Assembly (NCBI RefSeq): GCF_002113125.1
Contig: NZ_NEJP01000010.1
Location: 124,001-188,000 of the forward strand
Origin: Pseudomonas sp. B20(2017)
GTDB taxonomy: Bacteria > Pseudomonadota > Gammaproteobacteria > Pseudomonadales > Pseudomonadaceae
Length of the DNA stretch: 64,000 nucleotides
Reading direction: 5' to 3'
In this document: piece by piece, positions 32,708-43,502 of the stretch
How the letters are laid out: every line of letters begins with the position of its first letter
How positions within the stretch are numbered: the first letter of the stretch is position 1
Translations under genes and position numbers: made by a program
The notes under the pieces: model-generated
Seen by the model: only the letters and a program-made list of their open reading frames with translations
What the model was told of the DNA's origin: nothing
Databases searched by the model: none

Positions 32708-32768
32708 GAGGTTGAGTGATCGCTGATTCGGGCTACTCTCAACTGCATCGACGTCAAAGGAGTGTGTG

Positions 32769-33734
32769 ATGCTGGTACCCGGCAAACCCGCCAATGAAGC
32801 TGTGCGCATTCAAGCGCTGCAGGACCTGAAGCTGCTCGACACCGCACCGGAAGAGCGTTTTGACCGACTGACGCGACTGGCCAAGCGTCTGTTCAATGTG
32901 CCGATCGCACTGGTCACGCTGGTGGACAAGGAGCGGCAATGGTTCAAGTCCTGCGTGGGCCTGGACACGACTGAAACGCCACGCTCTGTTTCATTCTGTG
33001 GCCATGCGATTCTCAGGGACGAGCTCATGCTGGTGCCTGACGCCCGAGAGGACGACCGTTTCCACGACAACCCGTTGGTTACCGGGGAGCCAAACATCCG
33101 GTTCTACGCCGGTTATCCGCTGACCGTGCCCAACGGCAACAAGATGGGCACCTTGTGCTTGATCGACACCAAACCCCGCGATCTTGACGATGAAGAACGC
33201 GCCTTGTTGCGCGATCTGGCGGGCATGGCCGAGCAAGAGCTGATGGCCGTGCAGATGGCGAGCATGGACGAGCTGACGCTACTGTCCAACCGTCGCGGCT
33301 TCAAGATGCTCGCCCAGCACGCGCTGGATGCCTGCGCACGCCTGGAAAAACCGGCGACGCTGCTGTTTTTCGATCTCAATGACTTCAAACAGATCAACGA
33401 CCTCTATGGGCATGCCGAGGGCGATAGCGCGCTGAAGAATTTCGCCGATGTGCTGCGCATCGCCTTTCGCGAGAGCGATGTAGTCGGGCGTCTGGGCGGC
33501 GACGAGTTCGTGGCGTTGCTGACGGGTTCAAGTCACGTGGAAACCACCAGAATCATGGCTCGGCTCAAGGAAATCCTCGAAGAGCGCAATGCTACGTTGC
33601 ACCGGGGTTACGCGATTCGCTTCAGTGTCGGTCAGATCGAATACGACCCGCGACGGCATGAAACGGTGGACAAGCTGCTGGCGGATGCGGATGCAGCGAT
33701 GTATGAGCACAAGCAGGCTTTGAAGCGTTGCTAG
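32769..33734 (+). CDS. GAF–GGDEF diguanylate cyclase with intact I-site
   Basis: A 321-residue soluble protein. The N-terminal GAF domain (about residues 25-155, VPIALVTLVDKERQWFKSCVGLDTTETPRSVSFCGHAI) belongs to the subgroup often found fused to GGDEF. The cyclase domain (about 160-318) has LLFFDLNDFKQINDLYGHAEGD and RLGGDEFVALL. RESD, five residues before GGDEF, is a complete RxxD inhibitory site, so product feedback is expected, unlike the other cyclase in this window. AAAGGAG sets the ATG start. Signal unknown. Confidence 0.92.
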   Translation: MLVPGKPANEAVRIQALQDLKLLDTAPEERFDRLTRLAKRLFNVPIALVTLVDKERQWFKSCVGLDTTETPRSVSFCGHAILRDELMLVPDAREDDRFHDNPLVTGEPNIRFYAGYPLTVPNGNKMGTLCLIDTKPRDLDDEERALLRDLAGMAEQELMAVQMASMDELTLLSNRRGFKMLAQHALDACARLEKPATLLFFDLNDFKQINDLYGHAEGDSALKNFADVLRIAFRESDVVGRLGGDEFVALLTGSSHVETTRIMARLKEILEERNATLHRGYAIRFSVGQIEYDPRRHETVDKLLADADAAMYEHKQALKRC

Positions 33735-33743
33735 TCCTGACCT

Positions 33744-33836
33744 CATCGCGAGCAAGCTCGCTCCCACAGTGATCTTCGGTGTTGCTTATATTTACTATAA
33801 ACCGCGAACCCTGTGGGAGCGGGCTTGCCCGCGAAG
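33744..33836. repeat. REP element pair
   Basis: CATCGCGAGCAAGCTCGCTC (from 33744) and the mirrored CTGTGGGAGCGGGCTTGCCC (from 33811) flank about 40 bases of AT-rich sequence. The pair lies between the convergent GGDEF and VOC genes. Confidence 0.88.
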
Positions 33837-33858
33837 GCGTCAGTCCGGACGTCGCGTA

Positions 33859-34284
33859 TTATCTGGCAAACAACTGCCCGATATCCTTGAACGCCTTGAA
33901 CTCCAGCGCATTGCCGCACGGATCGAACAGGAACATCGTCGCCTGTTCGCCCACCAGCCCCTGAAACCGAATCCCCGGCTCGATCACAAACGGCGTGCCC
34001 AGTGACTTCAGGCGCTCGGCCAGCGCATGCCATTGCTCCATCCCCAGCACCACACCGAAATGCGGCACCGGCACGTCATGCCCGTCCACGGCATTGGTAT
34101 GGGCCGCTTCCTGCGAGGCGTTTTTCGGCGCCAGGTGAATCACCAGTTGATGGCCAAAGAAATTGAAGTCGACCCAGTGATCGCTGGAACGACCTTCTTC
34201 GAGACCGAACACTTCACGGTAAAAATGCCGGGCGGCGGCGAGGTCGTACACCGGAATGGCCAAGTGGAAAGGGCTGAGTGACAT
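33859..34284 (-). CDS. VOC-family dioxygenase-like protein
   Basis: A 141-residue VOC protein opening [49 protein letters not shown] and [18 protein letters not shown] complete the fold. His5 or His of HLAI, His of HFGVVL and Glu of ALEFK could form a metal triad. The start MSLSPFHLA fits the family. The divergent LysR gene 113 bases away is its likely regulator. Reaction unknown. Confidence 0.87.
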   Translation of the reverse strand: MSLSPFHLAIPVYDLAAARHFYREVFGLEEGRSSDHWVDFNFFGHQLVIHLAPKNASQEAAHTNAVDGHDVPVPHFGVVLGMEQWHALAERLKSLGTPFVIEPGIRFQGLVGEQATMFLFDPCGNALEFKAFKDIGQLFAR

Positions 34285-34397
34285 AGGCGCGGTCTCTGAC
34301 AACGGTTGGGGTGAACTGAGTCTAGCGCTGTGCTTTTCGATTGAAAGACGATAGTTTTTGCGCCGAGCTCAAATTATTTCGATCAGTCGAGGCGCCC

Positions 34398-35261
34398 ATG
34401 TTGCGTGAACTGAAAACCTTTCTGGCGGTGGCGCGACATGGCACGTTTGCCGCCGCCGGCCTGCATATCGGCCTGACGCAATCGGCGGTCAGCGCGCAGA
34501 TCCGCAATCTGGAGCAGGCCTTGGGCGTGCGCCTGTTCGATCGCACCGGGCGACAGGCGATTCTCAATCCGGCCGGTCAGCGCGCGGTGCCGATGGCGCA
34601 GGAAATGCTCGCCACCTTCAGTCGCATGGCGATCAGCGAAGATGTGAGCGAATTTCGCGGCGAGCTGAGAATCGGCGCCGTGGCGACCGCACAGACCGGC
34701 CTGTTGCCTCAGGCCTTGCTGCGCTTGCGTCAACAGGCGCCGGGCGTGGAGCCGAAACTGGTGCCGGGTGTTTCGCTGAACCTGTTGAGCCAGGTGGATG
34801 CCGGGGAAGTCGATCTGGCGATCATGATCAAGCCACCGTTCGAATTGCCCAAGGAGCTGTCGGCGCAGGTGATTCGCCGCGAACCCTTCGTGCTGATCGT
34901 GCCGCTGGAGGTTGAGGGCGACAATCCGCTGCAACTGCTCGTCGAGCATCCGCATGTGCGCTACGACCGCAACTCCTTCGGGGGGCGACTGGTGACGCAG
35001 TTTCTGCGCGAGCAGCGGATTGATGTCCACGTAGCGCTGGAGCTGGATGAGCTGGAAGCGATCGTGAAGATGGTCGAGTGCGGGCTCGGGGTTTCGTTGC
35101 TGCCCAAGGCCGGGCTATGGCTGGAGCATCCGCTGAAGGTGAGGACGATCGAACTGGGAGAACTGACGTTTTATCGGGAAATGGTGGTGTTGCAGCGTTA
35201 CAGCCAGCGTTCCCAACCGATTCAACAATTGTTTGCCCGTTGCCTGGAATCGCAGGCATGA
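34398..35261 (+). CDS. LysR-type transcriptional regulator
   Basis: A 287-residue regulator with an intact N-terminal winged helix (MLRELKTFLAVARHGTFAAAGLHIGLTQSAVSAQIRNLEQALGVRLFDRTG). The C-terminal effector domain is of the usual type (GELRIGAVATAQTGLLPQALLRL, EVDLAIMIKPPFELP). GAGG seven bases before the ATG supports the start. It is divergent from the VOC gene, its most probable target, and ends directly in the bidirectional terminator shared with fabI. Confidence 0.92.
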   Translation: MLRELKTFLAVARHGTFAAAGLHIGLTQSAVSAQIRNLEQALGVRLFDRTGRQAILNPAGQRAVPMAQEMLATFSRMAISEDVSEFRGELRIGAVATAQTGLLPQALLRLRQQAPGVEPKLVPGVSLNLLSQVDAGEVDLAIMIKPPFELPKELSAQVIRREPFVLIVPLEVEGDNPLQLLVEHPHVRYDRNSFGGRLVTQFLREQRIDVHVALELDELEAIVKMVECGLGVSLLPKAGLWLEHPLKVRTIELGELTFYREMVVLQRYSQRSQPIQQLFARCLESQA

Positions 35262-35290
35262 AAAAGCCCGCCTGAACAGGCGGGCTTTTT
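35261..35290. terminator. bidirectional rho-independent terminator
   Basis: AAAAAGCCCGCCTG (35261-35274) is perfectly mirrored by CAGGCGGGCTTTTT (35277-35290) around AA. It has a T-run at the end on both strands, between the convergent LysR and fabI genes. The LysR stop codon overlaps its first base. Confidence 0.93.
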
Positions 35291-35306
35291 ATCGGCAGCG
35301 CGAAGA

Positions 35307-36101
35307 TTACTCTTCGATGTTGCCCATGGCGGTGGTGTTGAAGCCGCCGTCCACGTAGGTGATTTCACCGCTGATGCCGGACGCCAGGTCCGAGCACAGG
35401 AAGGCGCCGACGTTGCCGACTTCTTCGATGGTGACGTTGCGACGCAGCGGGGTTTGCGCTTCGTTGGCAGCCAGCATCTTGCGGAAGCTCTTGATGCCGG
35501 AAGCGGCGAGGGTGCGGATCGGGCCGGCCGATACGCAGTTGACGCGAGTGCCTTCCGGGCCCAGGGAGCCAGCCAGGTAACGTACGCCGGCTTCGAGCGA
35601 GGCTTTGGCCATGCCCATGACGTTGTAGTTCGGCATGGTGCGCTCGGCGCCCAGGTAGGACAGGGTCAGCAGGCTGCCGTTGCGGCCCTTCATCATTTCG
35701 CGACCGGCCTTGGCCAGGGCCACGAAGCTGTAGGCGCTGATGTCGTGGGCGATGCGGTAGCCTTCACGGGTGGTGACTTCGGTGAAGTCGCCGTCCAGTT
35801 GGTCGCCCGGGGCGAAGCCGACGGAGTGCACGATGCAGTCCAGGCCGTCCCACTTCTTGCTCAGTTCTTCGAAGACCTTGGCGATCTCTTCATCGCTGGC
35901 CACGTCGCACGGGAAGCACAGCTCAGGGCTCGAACCCCAGCCCTGTGCGAACTCTTCCACGCGACCTTTCAGTTTTTCGTTCTGATAAGTGAAGGCAAGC
36001 TCAGCGCCCTCGCGATGCATGGCGGCAGCGATGCCGGATGCGATGGACAGCTTGCTGGCGACACCGACGATCAGTACGCGCTTACCGGCGAGAAAACCCA
36101 T
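35307..36101 (-). CDS. fabI: enoyl-[acyl-carrier-protein] reductase (NADH), FabI
   Basis: A 264-residue short-chain dehydrogenase that reduces enoyl-ACP in the last step of each fatty-acid elongation cycle. The cofactor start is [19 protein letters not shown]. The active-site Tyr149, Tyr159 and Lys166 ([19 protein letters not shown]) match Tyr146, Tyr156 and Lys163 of E. coli FabI. GAGGAG sets the start. It follows the peptide transporter operon on the same strand with 19 bases between, as in P. aeruginosa PA1806-PA1807, so it may be read from the transporter promoter as well as its own. Confidence 0.96.
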   Translation of the reverse strand: MGFLAGKRVLIVGVASKLSIASGIAAAMHREGAELAFTYQNEKLKGRVEEFAQGWGSSPELCFPCDVASDEEIAKVFEELSKKWDGLDCIVHSVGFAPGDQLDGDFTEVTTREGYRIAHDISAYSFVALAKAGREMMKGRNGSLLTLSYLGAERTMPNYNVMGMAKASLEAGVRYLAGSLGPEGTRVNCVSAGPIRTLAASGIKSFRKMLAANEAQTPLRRNVTIEEVGNVGAFLCSDLASGISGEITYVDGGFNTTAMGNIEE

Positions 36102-36120
36102 GTGTTGCTCCTCTTTCAGG

Positions 36121-37731
36121 TTATTGCGCAGTGGCTGGTGCCAGAAAAGCGGCTTCCAGCAACTGCTGTGTATACGGATGTTGGGGGGCGGCAAAGATTT
36201 CTTGCGCGTCTCCCTGTTCGACCACTTGGCCATGCTTGACCACCATCAGCTGGTGGCTCAGCGCTTTCACAACAGCCAGGTCATGGCTGATGAACAAATA
36301 CGTCAGGTTGTACTTGGCTTGCAGTGAACGCAACAGCTCCACCACTTGCCGCTGCACCGTCCGGTCGAGGGCCGAAGTCGGCTCGTCCAGCAGGATCAGC
36401 GCCGGTTTGAGCACCAAGGCCCGGGCAATGGCAATTCGCTGCCGTTGCCCACCGGAAAATTCGTGGGGGTAGCGGTGCCGGGTTTCCGGATCCAGACCTA
36501 CCTCCTTCAATGCCGCAATAATCGCCGCTTCCTGCCCGGCGGCGGTGCCCATCTTGTGGATCCGCAGGCCTTCGCCAACGATGTCGCTTACGCACATCCG
36601 CGGGCTCAGGCTGCCAAACGGGTCCTGAAACACCACCTGCATCTCCCGGCGCAGCGGCCGAACCTCGCTTTGCGTCAGGCAATCCAGCTGTTTGCCCTCA
36701 AAACGGATCGCACCCTGGCTGCCGATCAACCGCAGGATCGCCAGACCCAGGGTGGATTTACCGGAACCGCTTTCCCCCACAATCCCCAGGGTCTGACCCT
36801 GAGGCAGGCTGAAATTGATGCCGTCCACTGCCTTGACGTGATCCACCGTGAGCTTGAGCAGGCCTTTCTTGATCGGGAACCAGACTTTCAGGTCCTCGAC
36901 TTCAAGCAGCGGCGCCCCGATTTTGTTGCTCGCCGGGCCTCCGCTGGGCTCCGCGCCAAGCAGTTCCCGAGTGTACGGATGCTGCGGCGAACGGAACAGC
37001 TCTTCGCACGATGCCTGTTCGACGATGCAACCGCGCTGCATGACACATACACGATGCGCAATTCTTCGCACGAGGTTCAAATCGTGGCTGATCAGTAACA
37101 GCGCCATGCCCAATCGGGCCTGCAATTGCTTGAGCAGGTCGAGGATTTTCAGCTGAACGGTCACGTCCAGCGCAGTGGTCGGTTCGTCGGCAATCAGCAG
37201 TTCCGGCTCATTGGCCAGGGCCATGGCGATCATCACCCGCTGGCGCTGGCCGCCGGACAATTCGTGGGGCAGGGCCTTGAGACGCTTGTGCGGCTTGGGG
37301 ATGCCGACCATTTCCAGCAGCTCGAGCGTGCGCTTGGTCGCGACCTTGCCGGTCAGGCCTTTGTGGATGCCCAGCACCTCGTTGATCTGCTTTTCGATGG
37401 AGTGCAGCGGATTGAGCGAGGTCATCGGCTCCTGAAAGATCATCGCGATCCGGTTGCCACGGATGTGGCGGATAGTCTTTTCGCTCAGTTTCAGCAGATT
37501 CTGCCCGGAATAGTTGATGCTGCCGGACGGATGTCGCGCCAGCGGGTAGGGCAGCAGGCGCAGGATCGAATGCGCCGTCACCGACTTGCCCGAGCCGCTT
37601 TCGCCCACCAGCGCCAGGGTTTCGCCGCGCTTGATGTCGAAACTCACGCCTTCGACCACCCGTTGCACGCGATCGCCGAGGCCGAATTCGACGGCGAGGT
37701 CGCGGATTTCGATCAGATTGTCCTGATTCAT
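36121..37731 (-). CDS. nppD: peptide ABC transporter, fused double ATPase (NppD/YejF)
   Basis: A 536-residue protein with two complete ATP-binding cassettes. The first has Walker [16 protein letters not shown], signature LSGGQRQR and Walker [10 protein letters not shown]. The second has [23 protein letters not shown] and ALILLDEPT. Each is followed by an oligopeptide-transporter C-terminal domain. It powers uptake by the Npp/Yej system. The gene is one base past nppC. In P. aeruginosa this system imports peptidyl-nucleoside antibiotics, and E. coli YejABEF imports microcin C; the natural substrate is presumably peptides. Confidence 0.94.
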   Translation of the reverse strand: MNQDNLIEIRDLAVEFGLGDRVQRVVEGVSFDIKRGETLALVGESGSGKSVTAHSILRLLPYPLARHPSGSINYSGQNLLKLSEKTIRHIRGNRIAMIFQEPMTSLNPLHSIEKQINEVLGIHKGLTGKVATKRTLELLEMVGIPKPHKRLKALPHELSGGQRQRVMIAMALANEPELLIADEPTTALDVTVQLKILDLLKQLQARLGMALLLISHDLNLVRRIAHRVCVMQRGCIVEQASCEELFRSPQHPYTRELLGAEPSGGPASNKIGAPLLEVEDLKVWFPIKKGLLKLTVDHVKAVDGINFSLPQGQTLGIVGESGSGKSTLGLAILRLIGSQGAIRFEGKQLDCLTQSEVRPLRREMQVVFQDPFGSLSPRMCVSDIVGEGLRIHKMGTAAGQEAAIIAALKEVGLDPETRHRYPHEFSGGQRQRIAIARALVLKPALILLDEPTSALDRTVQRQVVELLRSLQAKYNLTYLFISHDLAVVKALSHQLMVVKHGQVVEQGDAQEIFAAPQHPYTQQLLEAAFLAPATAQ

Positions 37732-37732
37732 G

Positions 37733-38752
37733 TCACTTCCTCGGGTCGAAGGCATCGCGAGCGGACTCGCCGATGAACACCAGCAAACTCAACATCAGCG
37801 CCAGCACCGCAAACGCGCTCATGCCCAGCCACGGCGCCTGCAGGTTGGATTTGCCCTGGGCCACCAGTTCACCCAGCGACGGACTGCCGGCCGGCAAGCC
37901 GAAGCCGAGGAAGTCCAGGGCGGTGAGGGTGCCGATGGCGCCGGTCAAGATAAACGGCATGAAGGTCATGGTCGACACCATGGCGTTGGGCAGGATGTGA
38001 CGGAACATGATCGCGCCGTTCTGCATGCCCAGCGCTCTGGCTGCACGCACGTATTCCAGGTTGCGCCCGCGCAGGAACTCGGCGCGCACCACGTCCACCA
38101 GGCTCATCCACGAGAACAGCAGCATGATCCCCAGCAGCCACCAGAAATTCGGCTGGACGAAACTGGCGAGGATGATCAGCAGGTACAACACCGGCAGGCC
38201 CGACCAGATCTCCAGGAAACGCTGGCCGGCCAGATCGACCCAGCCGCCATAGAAACCCTGCAAGGCGCCGGCGATCACGCCGATGATCGAGCTGAGGACG
38301 GTCAGGGTCAGGGCGAACAGCACCGACACCCGGAAGCCGTAGATGACCCGCGCCAGCACATCGCGGCCCTGATCGTCGGTGCCCAGCAGGTTGTCAGCCG
38401 ACGGCGGAGCGGGGGCCGGGACTTTCAGGTCGTAGTTGATGCTCTGGTAACTGAACGGAATCGGCGCCCACAGCACCCACGCGTCCTTGGCCTTGAGCAG
38501 TTCGCGGATGTACGGGCTCTTGTAGTTGGCTTCCAGCGGGAATTCGCCGCCGAAGGTGGTTTCCGGATAACGCTTGATCGCCGGGAAGTACCAGTTGTTG
38601 TCGTAGTGCACCACCAACGGCTTGTCGTTGGCGATCAGTTCGGCGCCCAGGCTCAGGCCGAACAGGATCAGGAACAGCCACAGCGACCACCAGCCGCGCT
38701 TGTTGGCCTTGAACAGCTCGAAGCGCCGGCGGTTGAGAGGGGACAGGTTCAT
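37733..38752 (-). CDS. nppC: peptide ABC transporter permease (NppC/YejE)
   Basis: A 339-residue inner-membrane permease. One helix near the N-terminus (WWSLWLFLILFGLSLGAELI) is followed by a periplasmic insertion of about 100 residues (VVHYDNNWYFPAIKRYPETTFGG...), characteristic of YejE. Then come five helices with the EAA loop ARALGMQNGAIMFRHILPNAM that contacts the ATPase. The sequence GTDDQGRDVLARVIYG is the typical dipeptide-permease C motif. Its start and the nppB stop are one base apart. Confidence 0.93.
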   Translation of the reverse strand: MNLSPLNRRRFELFKANKRGWWSLWLFLILFGLSLGAELIANDKPLVVHYDNNWYFPAIKRYPETTFGGEFPLEANYKSPYIRELLKAKDAWVLWAPIPFSYQSINYDLKVPAPAPPSADNLLGTDDQGRDVLARVIYGFRVSVLFALTLTVLSSIIGVIAGALQGFYGGWVDLAGQRFLEIWSGLPVLYLLIILASFVQPNFWWLLGIMLLFSWMSLVDVVRAEFLRGRNLEYVRAARALGMQNGAIMFRHILPNAMVSTMTFMPFILTGAIGTLTALDFLGFGLPAGSPSLGELVAQGKSNLQAPWLGMSAFAVLALMLSLLVFIGESARDAFDPRK

Positions 38753-38753
38753 C

Positions 38754-39827
38754 TCAATGCTCCCGGCTGGCAAAGTCGATGCGCGGATCGACGAGGGTGT
38801 AGGTGAGGTCGCCGATCAGTTTCACCACCAGCCCCAGCAGGGTGAAGATGAACAGGGTGCCGAACACCACCGGGTAATCGCGGTTGATCGCCGCTTCGAA
38901 ACTCATCAGGCCGAGGCCGTCGAGGGAGAAGATCACTTCCACCAGCAACGAACCGGTGAAAAAGATGCCGATGAACGCCGACGGGAACCCGGCGATCACC
39001 AGCAGCATTGCGTTGCGGAACACGTGGCCGTAGAGCACGCGATTGCGGGTCAGGCCCTTGGCCTTGGCGGTGACCACGTACTGTTTGTTGATTTCGTCGA
39101 GGAAGCTGTTTTTGGTCAGCAAAGTCATGGTCGCGAAGTTGCCGATCACCAGCGCCGTCACCGGCAGCGCCAGGTGCCAGAAGTAATCGAGGATCTTGCC
39201 GCCCAGGCTCAGCTCATCGAAGTTGTTCGAGGTCAGGCCGCGTAAAGGAAACCAGTCCAGATAACTGCCGCCGGCAAACACCACGATCAGCAGAATCGCA
39301 AACAGGAACGCCGGAATCGCATAGCCGACGATGATCGCCGAACTGGTCCAGACGTCGAAATGGCTGCCGTGCCGCGTGGCCTTGGCGATCCCCAGCGGGA
39401 TCGACACCAGGTACATGATCAGCGTGCTCCACAGCCCGAGGGATATCGATACCGGCATCTTCTCCTTGATCAGGTCGATGACCTTGGCGTCGCGGAAAAA
39501 ACTGTCGCCGAAATCCAGCCGGGCGTAGTTTTTGACCATGATCCACAGACGTTCCGGGGCCGATTTGTCGAACCCGTACATCTTCTCGATTTCCTTGATC
39601 AGCGCCGGGTCCAGGCCCTGCGCACCGCGATAGGAGGAACCGGCCACCGACACTTCGGCACCGCCACCGGCGATGCGGCTGGTGGCGCCTTCGAAGCCTT
39701 CGAGCTTGGCGATCATCTGTTCCACCGGCCCGCCGGGCGCGGCCTGGATGATCACGAAGTTGATCAGCAGAATGCCGAACAGGGTCGGGATGATCAGCAG
39801 CAGTCGCCGAAAAATGTACGCCAGCAT
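38754..39827 (-). CDS. nppB: peptide ABC transporter permease (NppB/YejB)
   Basis: A 357-residue permease of the DppB type with the classic N-terminus [34 protein letters not shown]. The EAA loop is [25 protein letters not shown] periplasmic stretch of about 90 residues between helix 1 and 2 ([21 protein letters not shown]) is typical of YejB. It pairs with NppC to form the channel and lies 4 bases past nppA2 in the same operon. Confidence 0.93.
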   Translation of the reverse strand: MLAYIFRRLLLIIPTLFGILLINFVIIQAAPGGPVEQMIAKLEGFEGATSRIAGGGAEVSVAGSSYRGAQGLDPALIKEIEKMYGFDKSAPERLWIMVKNYARLDFGDSFFRDAKVIDLIKEKMPVSISLGLWSTLIMYLVSIPLGIAKATRHGSHFDVWTSSAIIVGYAIPAFLFAILLIVVFAGGSYLDWFPLRGLTSNNFDELSLGGKILDYFWHLALPVTALVIGNFATMTLLTKNSFLDEINKQYVVTAKAKGLTRNRVLYGHVFRNAMLLVIAGFPSAFIGIFFTGSLLVEVIFSLDGLGLMSFEAAINRDYPVVFGTLFIFTLLGLVVKLIGDLTYTLVDPRIDFASREH

Positions 39828-39831
39828 CTGA

Positions 39832-41673
39832 TTACTCCGTGCCCGCAGGGTCGGCTTGCAGTTGGGTTTCGACTTCTACCGCAGGTGGAGTATCGGGTTT
39901 GACCCACCAGGTGTTAATGCCGATGTCGTATTTGGGGGAGACTTTCGGGTGGCCGATGTGGTTCCAGTACGCCACGCGCCAGGTCTTGATGTGCCAGTTG
40001 GGGATCACGTAGTAACCCCATTGCAGCACACGGTCGAGGGCGCGGGCGTGGGCCACCAGGCTTTTGCGCGAATCGGCGTTGATCAGGTTTTCCACCAGGT
40101 GATCGACAACGGGGTCTTTAAGGCCCATGGAGTTGCGGCTGCTGGCCTTGTCGGCGGCGGCGCTCATCCAGAATTCCCGTTGCTCGTTGCCCGGCGAGTT
40201 GGACTGCGGGAAGCTGCCGACGATCATGTCGAAGTCCCGCGAGCGCACGCGGTTGACGTATTGCGAGACGTCGACGCGGCGGATCACCAGATCGATGCCG
40301 AGATCGCTGAGGTTGCGCTTGAACGGCAACAGCACGCGTTCGAATTCGGTCTGCGCCAGGAGGAATTCGATGACCACCGGTTTGCCGGTGGCGTCGACCA
40401 TTTTGTCGTCGACGATTTTCCAGCCAGCCTCTTGCAGCAACTGATACGCCTCGCGCTGTTGCGTGCGGATCATGCCGCTGGCGTCGGTTTTCGGATTTTC
40501 GAAGGCTTCGCTGAACACCTGCGCCGGCAGTTTGCTGCGAAAAGGGTCGAGGATCGCCACCTGTTCTGCATCAGGCAGGCCGGTGGCGGCCATTTCCGAG
40601 TTTTCGAAGTAACTGCGGGTGCGCGCATAAGCGCCGTTGAACAGTTGCTTGTTGGTCCATTCGAAGTCGAACAGCAGGCCGAGGGCCTGGCGTACCCGCA
40701 CGTCCTGAAACACCGGGCGGCGCAGATTGAAGACGAAGCCCTGCATCCCGGTCGGGTTGCTGTTGGCAATCTGTTCCTTGATCAGCCGCCCTTCAGTCAC
40801 TGCCGGTACGTTGTAGGCATTGGCCCAGTTTTTCGCGGCCATTTCCAGCCAGTAATCGAACTGCCCGGCTTTCAACGCTTCCAGCGCGACGGTGTTGTCG
40901 CGGTAATAGTCGGTGGTCATCACGTCGAAGTTGTAAAAGCCACGGTTGGCCGGCAGGTCCTTGCCCCAGTAATCCTTGACCCGCTCATACCGCACCGAGC
41001 GTCCGGCCTTCACTTCGGTGACCTTGTACGGGCCGCTGCCCAACGGGATTTCCAGGTTGCCTTTGTTGAAATCACGCTCGGCCCACCAGTGTTTCGGCAG
41101 CACCGGCAATTGACCGAGGATCAGCGGCAGTTCACGGTTATTGGTGTGCTTGAACTTGAACAGCACTTTGAGTGGATCTTCGGCGATCACCTCCTCAACG
41201 TCGGCGTAGTAGCCGCGATACATCGGCGCGCCTTCCTTGGTCAGCGTCTGGAAGCTGAACACCACATCGTCGGCGCGTACCGGGTGGCCGTCGTGAAACT
41301 TCGCTTCGGGACGCAGGTAAAAGCGTACCCAGCTGTTGTCCGGGGCTTTTTCGATCTTGCTGGCGATCAGGCCGTATTCGGTAAACGGCTCGTCCAGACC
41401 CTGTTTGGCCAGGGTGTCGTAGATCAAGCCGATATCGTCCGCCGGCACACCCTTGCTGATGAACGGGTTGAGGCTGTCGAATCCGCCGAAGCCGGCCTGG
41501 CGGAAGATCCCGCCCTTGGGCGCGTCGGGGTTCACGTAATCGAAGTGCTTGAAGTCGGCGGGGTATTTCGGCGGCTCGTTGTACAGGGTCACGGCGTGTT
41601 GCGGGGCGGCACAGGCCAGCCCGGCGAACAGCAGACCGCTGGCCTGCACGAGCAAGGCGCGGATAGGCTTCAT
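39832..41673 (-). CDS. nppA2: periplasmic peptide-binding protein (NppA2/YejA-like)
   Basis: A 613-residue family 5 extracellular solute-binding protein. A signal peptide ([22 protein letters not shown], cut before APQHAVTL) is followed by the YejA opening [31 protein letters not shown]. The mature protein is roughly 35-40% like its upstream neighbour by eye, so the pair arose by duplication. It delivers peptide or peptidyl-nucleoside cargo to NppBC. A GGAGAAAG site sets the start, which overlaps the nppA1 stop as ATGA. Confidence 0.92.
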   Translation of the reverse strand: MKPIRALLVQASGLLFAGLACAAPQHAVTLYNEPPKYPADFKHFDYVNPDAPKGGIFRQAGFGGFDSLNPFISKGVPADDIGLIYDTLAKQGLDEPFTEYGLIASKIEKAPDNSWVRFYLRPEAKFHDGHPVRADDVVFSFQTLTKEGAPMYRGYYADVEEVIAEDPLKVLFKFKHTNNRELPLILGQLPVLPKHWWAERDFNKGNLEIPLGSGPYKVTEVKAGRSVRYERVKDYWGKDLPANRGFYNFDVMTTDYYRDNTVALEALKAGQFDYWLEMAAKNWANAYNVPAVTEGRLIKEQIANSNPTGMQGFVFNLRRPVFQDVRVRQALGLLFDFEWTNKQLFNGAYARTRSYFENSEMAATGLPDAEQVAILDPFRSKLPAQVFSEAFENPKTDASGMIRTQQREAYQLLQEAGWKIVDDKMVDATGKPVVIEFLLAQTEFERVLLPFKRNLSDLGIDLVIRRVDVSQYVNRVRSRDFDMIVGSFPQSNSPGNEQREFWMSAAADKASSRNSMGLKDPVVDHLVENLINADSRKSLVAHARALDRVLQWGYYVIPNWHIKTWRVAYWNHIGHPKVSPKYDIGINTWWVKPDTPPAVEVETQLQADPAGTE

Positions 41674-43502
41674 CGATCTTTCTCCGAAGATTTCAGCCAC
41701 CACGCGCTCAGGCCCAGGGTGTAGGGCGGCGTAGTGACAAAGGCGAACCGGTTGCGGTACGCCAGACGGTGATAATTGAGGTACCAGTTGGGAATGCTGT
41801 AGTGCTGCCAGAGCAGCACGCGGTCCAGCGCCTTGCCGGCGGCGACCTGTTCATCGCGGGTGCGGGCGGCGAGCAGTTGCTCAAGCAGGTGGTCTACCAC
41901 CGGGTTGGCGATGCCCGCGTAATTCTTGCTGCCCTTGACCCCGACCTGACTGGAGTGGAAGTACTGCCACTGTTCCAGCCCCGGGCTGAGAGTCTGGTTG
42001 AGGGTCATCAGGATCATGTCGAAATCGAACTGGTCCAGGCGCTGTTTGTACTGGGCCCGATCCACCGTGCGCAGGCGCGCGTCGACGCCGATGCTGTTGA
42101 GGTTCTCGATGTAGGGCTGGAGGATCCGCTCAAGATTCGGATTGACCAGCAGCAGTTCGAAACGCAGCGGCTGGCCGGCGGCGTTCTGCAGGCGCTGACC
42201 GTTGAGCTTCCAGCCGGCCTCGGCCAGCAGCGCCAGGGCTTTGCGCATGGTTTCCCGGGGGATGCCGCGGCCGTCGGTCTGCGGCAGCGTGAACGGTTCG
42301 GTGAAGAGACGTGCCGGCAGTTGATCCTTGTAGGGTTTGAGCATCAGCCATTCATGGCCGACCGGCAGGCCGACAGCACTGAATTCGCTGTTGGGGTAGT
42401 AGCTGGTGGTGCGCTTGTAAGCGTCGCTGAACAGCGTGCGATTGGTCCACTCGAAGTCGAACATCAGGCCCAACGCTTCGCGCACCTTGATATCGGCAAA
42501 GGCCGGGCGCCGGGTGTTCATGAACAGACCCTGACTCTGGGTCGGGATCTGGTGCGGGATCTGCGCCTTGATCACGTCGCCGCGACGGATCGCCGGGAAG
42601 TTGTAACCGTTGGCCCAGTTCTTGGCCTGATGCTCGATATAAATGTCGAACTCGCCGGCCTTGAACGCTTCGAAGGCCACATCGCTGTCGCGGTAGAACT
42701 CGACTTCCATACGGTCGACGTTGTACTTGCCGCGATTGACCGGCAGGTCCTTGCCCCAGTAGTCCTTGACCCGCTCGAAAATCAACTGCCGCCCCGGCGT
42801 GACCGAGGTGATGCGGTACGGCCCGCTGCCCAGCGGCGGCTCGAAGGTGGTGGCCTTGAAGTCGCGGCCTTTCCAGTAATGCTGGGGCAGCACCGGCAAT
42901 TCGCCCAGACGCAGGATCAGCAACGGATTGCCGCTGCGCTTGAGCACAAAACGGATACGTTGCGGGTTGAGGATATCGACGCGCAGCACTTCCTGAAGGG
43001 CGGTGCGGTACAGCGGATGACCTTCCTTGAGCAGCAGGCGATAGGAAAACGCCACGTCGTACGCGGTGATCGGCGTGCCGTCGTGGAAGCGCGCTTGCGG
43101 GCGCAGATTGAACACCACCCAGCTGCGATCTTCGCTGTACTCCACCGATTGGGCGATCAGACCGTAACTGGACGCCGGTTCGTCCCCCGACGGTGCGTAT
43201 TGCCCGGTGCCGACCATCAGCGGCTCGTTCAGCTCGTTGATGCCGTATTGGAGGAAGTTCGCCGTGGTGACCGGGCTGGTGCCCTTGAAGGTGTAGGGAT
43301 TGAGCGTATCGAAGGTGCCAAACGCCATCACCCGCAAGGTGCCGCCCTTGGGCGCTTGCGGGTTGACCCAGTCGAAGTGGGTAAATCTGGCCGGGTACTT
43401 GAGCGTGCCGAACTGCGCATAACCGTGGCTTTCGGTGATCGTCGCGCTGACGGGGGAGCTCAAGGCCAGGCTGATCAGGAGCAGGAGGAGGGGACGCTTC
43501 AA
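41670..43502 (-). CDS. nppA1: periplasmic peptide-binding protein (NppA1/YejA-like)
   Basis: A 610-residue solute-binding protein, first gene of the transporter operon. I choose a TTG start because it yields a clean signal peptide (KRPLLLLLISLALSSPVSA) directly at the N-terminus; the only upstream ATG would place 40 unrelated residues before it. The mature part opens ITESHGYAQFGTLKYPARFTHFDWVNPQAPKGG, diagnostic of YejA. Two binding proteins for one permease broaden specificity in relatives. A rho-independent terminator of mltD lies upstream, so the operon promoter is in 43503-43635. Confidence 0.88.
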   Translation of the reverse strand: MKRPLLLLLISLALSSPVSATITESHGYAQFGTLKYPARFTHFDWVNPQAPKGGTLRVMAFGTFDTLNPYTFKGTSPVTTANFLQYGINELNEPLMVGTGQYAPSGDEPASSYGLIAQSVEYSEDRSWVVFNLRPQARFHDGTPITAYDVAFSYRLLLKEGHPLYRTALQEVLRVDILNPQRIRFVLKRSGNPLLILRLGELPVLPQHYWKGRDFKATTFEPPLGSGPYRITSVTPGRQLIFERVKDYWGKDLPVNRGKYNVDRMEVEFYRDSDVAFEAFKAGEFDIYIEHQAKNWANGYNFPAIRRGDVIKAQIPHQIPTQSQGLFMNTRRPAFADIKVREALGLMFDFEWTNRTLFSDAYKRTTSYYPNSEFSAVGLPVGHEWLMLKPYKDQLPARLFTEPFTLPQTDGRGIPRETMRKALALLAEAGWKLNGQRLQNAAGQPLRFELLLVNPNLERILQPYIENLNSIGVDARLRTVDRAQYKQRLDQFDFDMILMTLNQTLSPGLEQWQYFHSSQVGVKGSKNYAGIANPVVDHLLEQLLAARTRDEQVAAGKALDRVLLWQHYSIPNWYLNYHRLAYRNRFAFVTTPPYTLGLSAWWLKSSEKDR

